Source: Hirudo medicinalis (taxonomy: Eukaryota > Annelida > Clitellata > Hirudinida > Hirudinidae). Taken from it: DNA of 64,000 nucleotides. Shown here piece by piece: positions 24,763 through 37,523 of this stretch; position 1 is the stretch's first letter, and each line of letters begins with the position of its first letter. Location of the stretch: contig MPNW01000193.1 of NCBI GenBank assembly GCA_011800805.1, forward strand, positions 73,239 through 137,238. Direction: 5' to 3'. The position numbers were made by a program, and so were the translations under genes. The notes below the pieces were generated by a model. It saw nothing but the letters and a program-made list of their open reading frames with translations, ran no database searches and had not been told where the DNA came from.

Positions 24763-25721
24763 GAATACTTTGTAAAAGTAAACGTATTACTTACATCAAT
24801 AACTTATAAAATACAAGTTTCATTGTTAAATTGAGTTTGTGATGACACTTTAATGCATCTTCCATGGGTAGAAAGTTTTTATAATCAAACGATGAAACTC
24901 ACTTTGTTATAGCTAGAAATTGAAATATGTTTCTCTGGCACTGAAGCCAAGCATCAAAAGTGAAATAATCCGTGTTAACCTTAAAAATTAATAAACAATA
25001 CGTTGCGAAACTTCGAAAAGCACCGCCTAAACACAATGCCTATAAAATACTACACTAAATAAATTATAATTTCATAAATGAAAAAAATATATATTTTATG
25101 CAAATTTTTATTTAAATTTAAGAAATATTTGTTTATTAGAGTTAAGTGGTAGGTTAACATTCGTAATTCAAATTTCTCTCATAAAAGAAACTTTGAAAAT
25201 TAAGCTTGTAATTTTTTTATATTTATAACTTTTGCAGATTGTACGTAATTGCAATAACAATGATTAAATTTCCTTTTGCACCAGTTCTTCAAGCAAGCTC
25301 ATTCAGAAAACATGATTTTGGATCAATAGCCTATAAGTATATGGAACATCAGATTTTTTAAAGACAAACAGATTGTAAGCTAAAGATCTAATCAGTTTTC
25401 AGTTATAATAACATGACCCATCTCTAACTTTAGGAATCTTAGGATAGAAATATGATTTTCATCATACAACTCATTTTGAGATGGGTAAAGCTTAACTAGA
25501 TTAAATACATTATAGAACATGTATTAGTCACAGTAGATGCAAGTATCATCTAAACCGTTTTCGTGCTTTTGATATTTTGTGTGCTGGCTCTACTCTCTAA
25601 TAGCTAAAACCAACCAAGGATACTTTTTAAAGCTAACTGTATAATTTTATTAAATTATTATAACAAGGAAATATTACTGAATAGTGAATTTTTTAATCCC
25701 AAGAGGCATTTAAAAATTATT
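24763..25721. other. Kinesin promoter/leader and TRMO 3' flank
   Basis: AT-rich spacer between two minus-strand genes. The right part holds the TRMO 3' end, with a minus-strand AATAAA near 25,648. The left part, next to 24762, should contain the kinesin leader; a non-coding first exon may exist but cannot be defined. No other element is seen. Confidence 0.4.
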
Positions 25722-27077
25722 TCAAAATGTCATTTCTTCATTAACTTTAAGAACTTCCACAGTATTAGTGTCTTCATCAAACCAGCAAGTCAGCTTCACA
25801 AAATCAATAATGAGAAAATAAAGCCGATCTTGACATTTGTTTCTTCTGTACGAGGATCTTGGGTCAGCTGACAAAATCTGATAAATGGATTCTTTGAATG
25901 CTTCAAATTTATTTAAAAATTTCTCATTATTTCCATCGTTTTCGTTATTTGTAAGATTTTGAAATCTTATGAGATTCGAAAGTTGATTATCAGCTGTTGG
26001 AGTGAATCTTACATTCAAATGTAAATTACTATCTGCATTTTTTATCCAAGAGGCTTCTTTGATTTCGGAATTCTGACTTTCACATGTTTTGCTTTCATCT
26101 TCAGACTTAGCTAATGGTACACTTTCATCGAGTTGTATGCCAATGTTTGAATCGTCAATTAATGAAGGATTGGCTTTGATGGGATCATTGTCAGGAAGTG
26201 GTAAAGACAGCCCATGCAATTTTGGATTATCATATTCTTCAATGTAGGGTTTAATGTCTATAACTGGAGTCCCATCAATTATATCCACTCCTGAGAGATA
26301 TATGACATGGCCTGCAATAGAAGAAATATTTGTTTATCTTTACCTATTTGATGCACATTAACATACTATTTGTAAAATAGTTGGCTATTCAATTATAGAA
26401 ATAGAACAAGACAGTCTTCAACACAAAATTTAAAATTGTAGATAAGAACATCACCTTCAATTTTGATAATCTGAGCTAAAGTGAGACCAATAGGATTGAG
26501 TCTGTAAGGACTTCTAGTTGCAAAGACACCTTGAGATTTCCCATTCAGTCTCGGAGGACGAACTTTTGCTTTAGTATATCTGTTGTTGTTCTTGTGAAAG
26601 ACAAACAGCAGCCTGTAAACATTGAATGTTTTCATTTATTTACAAAATTCTTATTTATAATCAATGCAGAAAATCTTACTACCAACCAAACACTTTTCAC
26701 TCAATTGCAACAAAAAAAATTGTGAAGTGATTAATACACAATAAATCAATCACCAACCACACATGTGAAAAATGCTCTAAGCCATCGATTGTATGGTCGG
26801 GATTATTAAATAACTTGGAATCAATTTCCAATTTTGCAGCCATTTCATTGCAAATTCCACTTTGTCTAGGAGTCCCATTCTTGTCTTTAAATATTGACTT
26901 AATGCATCCAATCGGAGAAAACTGATAATTGCCTGGAATGCTTAGTACATTGACAATGTCAATTGTTATCTAAAATGTTAACAGAAATTTAAAACGCCAT
27001 TACTTTGTATCAACTTTCTTGTTAATGGATATCGAAGCTTCATCTATCAAATCCTCAGGTTCCACCTTTTGTTCCAT
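25722..27077 (-). CDS. TRMO: tRNA (adenine(37)-N6)-methyltransferase TRMO (TsaA/C9orf156 family)
   Basis: SAM-dependent enzyme that methylates N6 of t6A37 in tRNAs. Four exons keep phase: 27077-27004, 26940-26758, 26612-26455 and 26311-25722, giving 334 residues. The TsaA domain is clear. NGTPRQSGIC is followed by NNPDHTIDGLEHFSHVW, then FVFHKNNN, KVRPPRLNGKSQGVF, ATRSPYRLNPIGLTLA and IDGTPVIDIKPYIEEYD. A poorly conserved linker leads to the C-terminal VRFTP module and SADPRSSYRRNKCQDRLYFL, as in the human protein. The C-terminal NEEMTF end is intact. One departure is seen in the core: the motif usually written RPNAIG/RPNPIG reads RLNPIG here, replacing the first proline. Confidence 0.93.
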
Positions 27078-29685
27078 ATTAATCTATAAAACTGTTGTAA
27101 AAATACTTCGATTATATCAGCAACCAAATATCGAATTAAATCCTTTTTTAATCGCAACACGTGTCTGTGATTGTTTACAAACATTGAATAATTGGCGATA
27201 GGGGATCTCGTAATTTATTAAAGTCTTGCAAACCTTCTTCGAAGAAATCGTATATGTAAAATGTAAAAAAAAATAGCTTTTATAAGTTAAAGAAAGAAAA
27301 AATAGCAGACAGATATTATTTAGAACAACTAACTGGCCATGACAGTTTGCATCGTGCCAAACTGTTCCTCTTCAATCGCCAGGGTTACATAAGATGTCCA
27401 GTACATAAATCACCAAGCAAATGTCCCCTATTAAAGTCCCACTAATCTTACACAAGAATCCAAATCCAAACCCAAACCATAAATACGATTAAAAACAGTA
27501 TCTCATCAGACACTTAGACATCCCAATAACACGACTCAACCAAAAACACCCCTCGTAGAAACACCCGCCCCGCTACCATAGATAAGCTAACCCGTCCTCA
27601 CACTAGTGGTTGCGTGTGTCCAGGTCGACACGTCCTGTATCGATCGCTGCATTAGCCGGCTGATCTGCAGGAAGTGTGTCCCACGTAGGTAGACACGTAG
27701 CCGCACAGGTCTCTCGATGCCGTCCATGACGCTGCACGGGGGCGATCAGAGGACATATAGGTTGTACCCGTCACACTACACCCGCCACTCCTAGGGTCAG
27801 TTAGGTCAGGGCGCACAGCCACACACCCGCATACCGAGGTTGTTCTGTAATATGTCTTCACGCAACCAACATGGCGCCGCCAGTGTAGCGGCTCGCCGGC
27901 TTTTTGAAGGTTTATTTAGTTGTTATTAATTCATGTTAATTAATGCGCGATGGAGTTTTGCGTTTTCATTTTATAATTTAAAAGTTAATTTGCTACTTGT
28001 AATGCTTGCTTGTGGCAGTCAATGCATAGCTTAGGCATAAAGCTGTTATTCATTATTCGAATATATTCATATATTCTAATGTCGAAGTTTGTTTGCAGAC
28101 TCTGTCAACTTGAACTTGTCTAAGTACTAGTCCAGAGAAGACATTCTAGTCTAAGGAATTGCAATTTCAAAATGTGACTACGCAGTACCGGATTTAGGCA
28201 TGGTCGGGATGCGCCACTGGGGCCTCCGCCAACCAAAGAAACCTCTTTTTTTACTTGACGGCGCTGACTCTACGAGTGTACTTTTTCGATTTACTCGAGT
28301 TGTTTAAATTTAAATGTAATATATCCTTTATATATATATACATATATATATATCCTTTATATATATATATATCCTTTTCATTTATATACACTAAAAGCTG
28401 GTGTTGAATTAGCAGCAATTATTTAGAGGCTGATGTATGGATTCAGCCTACATATCTCATTCCACATTCAGTCTTTCTGGCATAACCATCATTGGACATC
28501 CTCAGGTGATTTCCCACTACAAATACATTTATAATAATTTGTTTAAAACTAAAAGTCAAAGTTGTAAATAACACTGCAATATCAAAAAGTGGTAATGAAA
28601 CTATTATTATAAAAATTAATTATTTGTTAAAAAAAACTAATTCTCACAGATATTTGTTTTGACTTCATTAGGATGGTCTCGTTTGTGCCAGCAGGCTTTT
28701 CTAGGTTCCGGACATACTCCAGATCTAAGCCAAGCAATGATTTTTCAAATGCCAATTTAAAAATAAACTAAAAACTGCTTAACTGCCTAAAGTGCATCAT
28801 TGGACACGTCATTCTTTGATCCATGAAAGTGCGGCATTGGTAGCAGACGACATTTTTATCATAGTTGAAGTCGTTCGCATGATCGTATATGGACATTAAC
28901 TTCATGTCCAAACTATCGCGGATTTTGTTGTCACAACAGCACTCGTCGCAACACTCATCGCCCATTTTTTTATCGATTTATGTTTTACTTGAAAGTAATA
29001 CGTCATTCTGATGCTCTTTTTAATTTGAAACAAAATGTTTTTTGTTTCACTTAAGAATTACTTTTAATTACTTAATTTTACTTTTGAATTACTTAAGAAT
29101 TACCATTAAACATCATGTATCTTAATTAGTTGTTCCTTAAATTAAAAATATTTAATTGGAAAAGGCTTGATTTTTCGGTCGATTTATATCTATAAACTCT
29201 TATCCGTGAAACACCATCAAACAAACTTCAGCTTCGCTTTTACATAGGATTTCGATTTTAAGTGTAAACTCTAGAACTCTAGAGCCACATTTAGAAGGTC
29301 ATTTGACGCAAAATTGTTATTCAAATGAGAAATCAATAAAATAAATGCGGAGATGCAAACATCGAACAAAATGGGAGAAATTGAAGCTGTAAAATATTTC
29401 TTTAATCGAACCTAGCCTCTGTCATGCGAGCGCTTCATAATGTAAACATCTCAATTGAAAAGTTAAATATCATAAAAAGAAGCCCTGAAAAAAAAATGCG
29501 GATTTTAGATTGAATATATAATTTAAAATGCACTTTTTTATTTGCGAAAAACAACACCAAGCCTGCAGCCTGCTCTCTCTCAACACTCCGAATAAAAGAG
29601 GAACAAACGCGACTAAAAGGTACAAATACTTTCGCAATTCATCGCTGGATTGCGCTATTGGAGTGCTCTCTAAAAAGGGAGGCGA
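27078..29685. other. Intergenic with a GC-rich island (about 27,560-27,900) and a TA microsatellite
   Basis: Upstream of TRMO lies a ~340-base island with many CpG in otherwise AT-rich DNA. It ends at ACATGGCGCCGCCAG (27,870-27,890), which resembles a YY1/CpG-type promoter motif. It could mark a transcription start, but no ORF inside it has a recognisable domain. Further right is a TA/TATATCC microsatellite (about 28,320-28,375). The rest is featureless AT-rich sequence apart from the small Cys-rich ORF listed separately. A minus-strand AATAAA near 29,536-29,541 is the likely pyruvate kinase polyadenylation signal. Confidence 0.45.
28768..28965 (-). CDS. Small cysteine-rich ORF, 65 aa, unknown
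   Basis: A short frame beginning MGDECCDECCCDN, with a further CYQCRTFMDQRMTC near residues 40-55. The start codon sits in a favourable context (AAAAAATGGG), and its base composition is less AT-rich than the flanks. No signal peptide is apparent, and I recognise no family. The two Cys clusters could bind metal, but the first is partly a GA/TG-rich low-complexity run. It could equally be a chance ORF. Confidence 0.25.
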   Translation of the reverse strand: MGDECCDECCCDNKIRDSLDMKLMSIYDHANDFNYDKNVVCYQCRTFMDQRMTCPMMHFRQLSSF

Positions 29686-32365
29686 TTACGAGAATGAGAT
29701 TGTGATGTCAGGTTCTTCATTCCAGTCTGGTGTTTCTTGAAATCCTAGGATTTTTGATTCTTTGTCGGAGATGACAACAACTCTGACAGTGTTTGTATAG
29801 CCGGATCCTGCCTTCCATCCGGTCACGATTATGACCGGGGTTCCGACCTTTAAAGAACGTGATAAGATTAAATGTTTGAAATTGCAGGGTTGCAAATGAG
29901 TAGAATTTTGTGAAATGTTGATGAAGAATTTGAATTTTAGAGAATGCTTTTTTTTTCTTCAGTAAGAATTATACCTCCCGCGTTGAGAATTTAAAATCCG
30001 CTGAGAGTGAATAGCAAATCGTTTTGAGTAACCTGTACAAATTCTATGGGGCGATTACGACCAAAGATTACGAGAACAAAGTACTAACTCTAATGATGCT
30101 CCTTTCAAATCCCATTTTTATGGCAAAGTTGATTCGATTGTCGATGTCATCCGTCCATTTGAGTTCCTTATCAGCAGTGTAATGGATTGGCATCACACCT
30201 CTGTAAAGATGCAGTTGTCTGGCAACCTGCATTCAATAAATTTTAAATTCTGTCATGGGCTTTTGGGTCTAATGACACAAAACATTTTTCTGAGGACAAT
30301 TTTAAATATGATAGTTCAATCGGTCAAGGTGCACTACTAGATTCAACACAGTGCATCAATCGATAAATCCAATTGCTTGCTAACCTCACTTAAAAAGAAT
30401 TCTCAGATTGATACATCGACGGAATCCATCAAAGCAATCCAAACAAATTTGAAACAAGAATTTAATTTCGTTAAACCACATCCTCCATTTGAACGTAAAA
30501 TGCCAGAAATTACCCTGTCATTCCTCGTCACAGCAAGGATGGGACACCTCGGTCTGTAGGCGCTCATCAACATGGCTGACCTTCCAGAAGAAGTGACGGT
30601 AACGATGGCAACTGCCAAACAGTTGATGGCTGCCTCAACGGCCGCAAGAGCAGTCGTATGGGTGATGTCAGTTGGTCTCGGCGTGAGCATGCGCAGGTCC
30701 TCGAACAATTGCTTGTGGTAAACTGCGGCCTCGGCTTCCTTTGCGATCTTGTGCATCGTTTCAACTGCCTGAGTGCAATTTCAATTTGATGATTCAGGAG
30801 TCGAAAAATCTTTTCTTAAGAATGAGTTTTTAGAAGTGTTTTAATAGTTTCGTTTAATCACAGAATAATCCCCATGGAATTCATATTCCTGTTAGTGATT
30901 AAAAACTGGCACATTGACTTTATTACCTGGAGAGGGTAGGATCCTTTGGCAGTCTCTCCCGAGAGCATGACGCAGTCAGCTCCATCGAGAATTGCGTTTG
31001 CAACGTCACTGCTCTCTGCTCTAGTTGGCCTCGGCTTCTTCACCATGCTCTCCAACATCTGCGTGGCACAGATGACTGGTTTGCCAGCTCTGTTGCACCT
31101 TCCAATGATCATCTTTTGAGCTATAAATATCTTTTCCGTTGGAATTTCTATTCCCAAATCTCCTCTGGCGACCATTATTCCGTCAGCCTCTTCCAAGATT
31201 TCGTCAAATCTGGGATTTTATGAAAAATGTTGGCTATTAGCTGTGAAGATATATTTATATAAATAAATATTCTCTTAATGACAGTATTTCCTCGATAATC
31301 TGAGTCGAAATAATTGAATTTGTGCTGAAAATGGAAATAGAGAAAAAACAAACATTACCTTTTAACTCCCTCATGGTTTTCGATTTTAGCAATGATTTTG
31401 ATGTGACGTCCTTTGTCTCCTAGAACTTCCCTGATGGTTCTGATTCCATCTCCGCTCCTGATGAAGGAGGCGAATACTATGTCGACACCTTGTTCTACTC
31501 CGAACAGAAGATCTTTCTTATCCTGTTCAGAGACGGCGGGAAGATCGACAGGAGTTCCAGGCAGATTGCAGCCTTTCTTGCTTCCCACTCTTCCTCCGTT
31601 CTCCACCTTGCATTTTAAATGGTCGATACCTTTTTGCAGGACGACAACGGAAATGAGACCGTCGTCGATGTAAATTTGCTGTTGAAGCAGAAAACAAGCT
31701 ATCGTTACAAAACGGAGGCACAAATTTATCCTTGCTATTTTTTTATCACTTTTATTATTGAAAAAGAAGTTTAAAAAATATTTTCTGATTAGGATACCGA
31801 CCTTCCCGACGTCAACAACCTGAATGATGTTCTTGTAATCGACCCAAATGCGATTTTCATCGCACTGTTCTTTGAATTCGTCTTGTATTGTTATCTCGAT
31901 TTCGTTGCCTGCGACCAACTCGATCTCATCGTTGACTCCCGTTTTGACGATGCCCGTCCTGATTTCCGGGCCTTTCGTATCGAGGGCAAGAGCCACTGGA
32001 CTGACGAGCTTCAGAGAAGCTTCCCTGACATTCTTTATCGTCTCCTGATGGTACTCGTGCGAGCCGTGCGAAAAGTTCATTCGGGCAATGTTCATGCCTC
32101 CTCCGATCATCTTCTTTAGCATCTCCACAGACCTGCAAGCAGGCCCGATGGTGCAGATGATGCTGGACATGCGCCGGACATTAGGGGGAGAGTCTATGTC
32201 CAAATTGCAGAGGGATTCCAGGTGTGAACCGGCATAGGCTGACTGAAGCTGCTGTTCATAGGAACCCTCAGTCATAAAAGTCACTCCACTGCTCCAGCTG
32301 GGAACGCTCAGAAGACCGACATGGGGCTGCGACCCGATCCCCGTGCCTCCAGCCAAATGAGACAT
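29686..32365 (-). CDS. PK: Pyruvate kinase
   Basis: Last enzyme of glycolysis, converting phosphoenolpyruvate and ADP to pyruvate and ATP in the cytosol. Six exons in phase: 32365-31802, 31678-31359, 31209-30927, 30768-30514, 30226-30089 and 29847-29686, giving 573 residues. All landmarks are present: [67 protein letters not shown] (catalytic Lys), [50 protein letters not shown] and [13 protein letters not shown]. The N-terminus is about 15-20 residues longer than vertebrate M-type. Vertebrate enzymes end shortly after TNTMRVV, but here about 25 residues follow, rich in acidic residues ([11 protein letters not shown]) and ending in FS. The enzyme looks active. Confidence 0.96.
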
Positions 32366-33609
32366 TCTCGAAGTTTAGAAATTTGCTTGAAAATCAGCAC
32401 TGAAACTGAAAAACCTTATCCTGAGCGATGGGAAAGAGTACGGGAACACCAGAGCTGCTTCACTGCACGAATTCAACTCATTCACTTACAGCCAAGTTCC
32501 CTTTAAACTAGTTCGGCTGCAATACTACACATGCAAGCGGACGATTAATATTCATGAGCCCCAAGTACTTTTCAATGTCAAGAAGCGCGTTTTTAGGAAA
32601 AATCAAAACATTGAACTCGCAATGAACAAATATGTTATCTAATATTTTCTTGAGATTGTTGATGTTATTTCACGATTTTCTATCTATCAATTTCAACTCT
32701 AAGATTTCTGATGAACGTTCCAAACGAAAATGAAACAGAATTCGCATTTCTATTGGACCATTGGAAATGTATTTGTAAATGATTAAACTTTGGAAAGACA
32801 ACAAACTTAATCTCAAAAAAGTCAAAGAAAAACAACAAAAGAACTGCGAATCATCTCAAAGAGAAGACGACAGTTTAGAACATCGACAGAATCGCCACGA
32901 CTCAACGATAGTTTTGACCTGAAAAACACCGTTCCACCTCCTCAAACCAGCCGACGTTTTCCTTCTCTACAAAGTTTGATAAGCATTTTGATGCTTTTCA
33001 GAGACACCATCTGAATCACCTAAGCATACAATTGTTTGATCAGAACTTCAGCAGAGGTAGGAGCACTCAAAACCTTGCCGCCACGGGAAACTGAAAATTA
33101 ATCTGACGTTAACAATAAATGCTTCTGCGAACATTTAACCATCCCATCTACAATGTCAAATCGTTAGCTTATAGAGATTAATTGTAGTAATTATATCCTT
33201 GCGAGCACTTCTAGTGTCCTTGTTTGCGAACATCACCACCCTCTATGAAGCAGTAGGCTCAACCATTCCATCAGTGTTTTCGGAGTTTCGAACCAGATAT
33301 AGGGCCAATCCAATCCTAGAGTCAAAAGTCCCAATAAGAACAGTGCTACTGCAACTCGTTCACATCATCTCACTGAACCGATAGTAATCATCATCATCAT
33401 CATCATCAACGACACAAACGAAACGAAGCTGCTAGTTCGATTTAACCGGCATTTTACAGGCTCTGGCTGAACTGGTCACAGAAATATGAACATCACCAGC
33501 AACTGGTTACAAAGGAGATTCAACGTTAAAAAAATAAATCAATCAACAAGGAAAGCCGATAAAGTTGAAGAGTTGCTCTTTGAGAGGAATTACATCTGCT
33601 TTGAGGAAC
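32366..33609. other. Intergenic: pyruvate kinase leader side and SH3-gene 3' flank
   Basis: About 1.2 kb between the 3' end of the SH3 gene and the start of pyruvate kinase, both on the minus strand. The pyruvate kinase promoter and leader should lie in the left part. No repeats, RNA genes or additional exons are convincing. Confidence 0.4.
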
Positions 33610-36600
33610 TCAGCTGTAGTTGAGATAGGAGCAGACGTGATGGGCTGGCAGGAGACCAGACTTGGATCCTAGCCTCACCTCTAGCCAATCGCCTCTCAGA
33701 TGTCTGATCACTCTGACGACGTCGTTCTGAAAATTAATGATTAACAATTACAAAATAAATATTAGTTAAGGACATTTTGCTAATCATAAAAGACACTTTG
33801 CTTGACCTTTTTGGCAGATATTTCTGAAGGGTAACGCGCCTGGAAATCTTTCAACACAAGGCTAGATGCCTCATCCAGCTCCGGGCAAGCGTTGGATGGA
33901 GTCTTCATGACCTGCGTCGACAATGGATTGGACATAAATGTAACTCGAGTGTCTTTTAAATACTCTTCCGCTTCATTGAATAATATTAATACATTCTCGA
34001 CGGGAATTCTGACTTACCTCAAGGTAGTTGGAAGGGACGAGTCCTCTCTTTCCGTCCATTTCGGCCTCGTACCAATGCTCATCAATCTTGCGCATCAGAA
34101 GCAAGTGGTCTCCACACCTGAATGACAGCTCACTGAAAAGGAATAAACTCGTTATTTTTTACTGAAGCATTCTTGACTCCTTCTTAGTCAAAATCATGGC
34201 TAACGGAATCATTTAAAGGTCCGAACTTGTACTCAGAATTGAATCGGCGATCGATGAAATGGACGATCTTATTAACTCAGTCCTTGTTTACACAGAAGAT
34301 TGCTTTCATTGCTTCTCAAGTTATAGAAATCGCTTCTAAATTAACCCAATTAACCACTTAACATCGTAAGAAACATGGTTTTTATCACCAGAAAATTGGA
34401 TCAAAGCCAAAAGATAGTTTGGTTGGCCACACGAAGTCATCACAGCAAGCCAACCTCAGGTAAGAACAGAGTTATTCATTACTTTACCTAATGTAAGTAT
34501 TCTAGATTCTAAATATTTCTTTTAACGTCCAATCAAAGTTATACGACATGTATACAAGTGTAGGCTTTACAAGGTTCCATCGTCAGAGATAAGCAATGAC
34601 AAACAATGTGTCTTTTTGGCGACCAAAATATTAGAAATATTTATGCCTCTCAAAAAAATGTCCTAATATTAATAATAATAATGACAATGACAATGACAAG
34701 GGCAAGGGCAATGCAGCAGCAGCAGCAACAACAACAATAATAATAATAGCAATAATAAGATCTCCACTGCTTACAAATTATAAACATCTAAAACTATGGC
34801 GTCTAAAACACCCACTTGCTGTAGTGAGCGTAAAAGTCGAAGAGTGCAACGGCCCGTTTCACTTCATTCCTGTCTTCGAACAATCTTTGAAGTATTTAAA
34901 ATTTAAAACTTTATTTTAGATTTTTAGAAAAAAAATGTTTTTATTTAAAGTAACCTAAAACTCTTGAAATCATCCGAAGAGTTTTTGATAAACACGAAAT
35001 AATAAGAAAATAAGTCAAGCGATAAAGTAATGTCTGCTATGCTTCTGAAAAGCATAGAGGTTAGCGTGGATGTGCCATTGTTGGAATGCATGCAGACGTT
35101 CAAATTAATTACATTAATAGATTTATGTCACGAGAGCAGGATGATTGGTTAAGCAAATAGGTCATCGTGCAATCCGACCAATCATGAACATACTTTATGC
35201 TGGACTTCGTCGGTCTCAGAAACTGCCGCCAATCATCGTCACTGAGTGGATTCTCGTCTGCTTCTTGTTTTTGATGCTTCTTTAAAACCACCCTGGGAAC
35301 AAAGCAAGAACGTACTTCATCGCCATAACCACATCATCATCATCATTGCACCACCCAGGGCATCATCCTTCATTGTTCACCAATTTCCAATTTCCACCAT
35401 TACTTTATCTCATCATCCCCGTCTCTAACCTGTCCCTGGTGTCTGCTTCTGCCTTCTTGTTTTGAGAGCCCTCACCGGTCTAAAAAAAAAAGGAAAACAC
35501 AACGCATCAGTCGCACATAACAAGGTTTAATAAGGCTTGTACAGTTTACGTGACCTATATTTCAGCCAATGGCTGGACACAAAAATTGGTAACACATATT
35601 TGACCCATAAAATTAATTGTGTAAGAAATTAACCTCTAGTGGCCGAGAGTGATAACCAATCATGTATGTAACGAGATAAATTAATTAAGATTGTAACTAA
35701 AAATAAATATTTCTAATATTAGTAAACAACTAATAATAATAATAATTCACGCAAGTAATTCCTGTCGATCTAACCAGTACAAGTCTCTTCGAATTCTTGA
35801 AGCTCGTGTGGATGGGATGATATTCAGTTCTGCTGGTAGAGGGCAGTGAGTTCGACCTTGTACCTGCAATAGAATCACTATTAGACCAACCAGGTGATGA
35901 TCGTTATCCAAATAAATCCGATAGTCAAAGATTTTGAACGAGATTTGGAATGATTAATTTATTGGATTATTGGAATTTATTGGGATGTATGTCTTTCGTG
36001 GGATCCAGCATCGTTTATAAGTGTTTGTATTTCAATCGATATTTGTTGTTACGGAAGACGTGCATATAAAGCAGATGTTGTTGTTGTTGTTGTTGTTTAT
36101 TATCGTCCTGGATGATTAAGACGTTGCTCCTGTAACTGGATTCGAATCCGTGCTGCCATTGTGAGAATAAAGCAGATATGGCTGTATTTGTAAATGATTG
36201 GCTAATAACAATTTAACCTGTCTATTGCTGTCGTTCGCTAACTATTAATAATAGTCTATTAACCGTTCTCAAATGTTAATTAGAAGTCCTTAATACGGAT
36301 TTTAAAGCAATTAATAAATACCAGACAATATTATTTTCTCACGAATTCACAACTTCCTTCAATGACAAAAAAAATACAAGCAAGCCATGAAGAATGCAAA
36401 TGTAAAAGAGAAGGTTGTTAAAATAATTAAATTGCTGCTAAATTACTTTTACTGGATGTACTAGCAACGAGGCCACTACTGGGACTGTTTCTTCCTATGT
36501 CCCTATGTCCTACGTCTCTCCTCGCTCTAAAACAATGAACAACAACACCTTAGAAACAAACCAATCAACCGTAAAAAAGGGAAAACTTCTAAATTAGCAC

Positions 36601-37482
36601 AAAATTTGGAATTAAAAATTTGGTTCACAAAATTAGCAACCAATCAGAAGCTGGGGTTTACCTGGGTCTTGGTGGTATCAAATTCTCGTTGTCATCAACT
36701 TGAGGTATCGGGTAACCTAAAATGAAGGCAAGTACTTGTACTATCGACCATCCCATCGTGCACGTTTTTGTCAAGTACTGATTGGCTGGGGACGTGACAA
36801 CCTAGACTTGAACACTTATATTACAATAAGTTATACTGCATTACACTTTATACAAATATGGCCTTTTGTTAAAACATCGTTCAAACATTATTTTGGAGGT
36901 GTACGGTATTATTTTTGTATGTTGGCATTCGTACTTCTTTGGTATGTGGAATGTTTCAATTCTTTTGAAACTCTTAAAGCTTGAATTTGAAGGTACTGTT
37001 GAGTTATTGTTAATGTTTACGATTGTAGAGTAAAAAGAGAAAATATAATCACTGGTGTTGTTGTTATTGTTATTGCAGTTGTAGAAACTCTTTGTTCCTG
37101 GGGAGGATGAAAAAAAATCCAGGCTATTTTAAGATCATCTCACAAGATGGCTCTGTAAGAACACTCATCGATGATTGGTTTGTGATTTTTAAGCTGATTG
37201 CTGCTTAATTAGGAACAAGCACTAAACGCTTGCAAAGCTCTTTGATATTCCAAGTACAAATTACTATTGTCTTCACATCAGAAATAATCATTTTCTGGCT
37301 CAAAAATAAAAAATAACCGATGCGAGAAATTGCAACCAGGTGTCCTGAGAAAAAAATTAATTAAACCTTAAGTCTAATTTCTCATTTTATTCACTGCTTC
37401 ACTGAACCGAAAGCTTCGCAGGATGTCTTAGGATATCAGAAACAAACATTCACCACTATCATCACTTGCATGGTATCGCCGT

Positions 37483-37523
<41 letters not shown>

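Noticed and set aside
27652..27861. 69-aa ORF in the CpG-rich island
   Set aside because: No domain, no splice support, and composition explained by local GC content.
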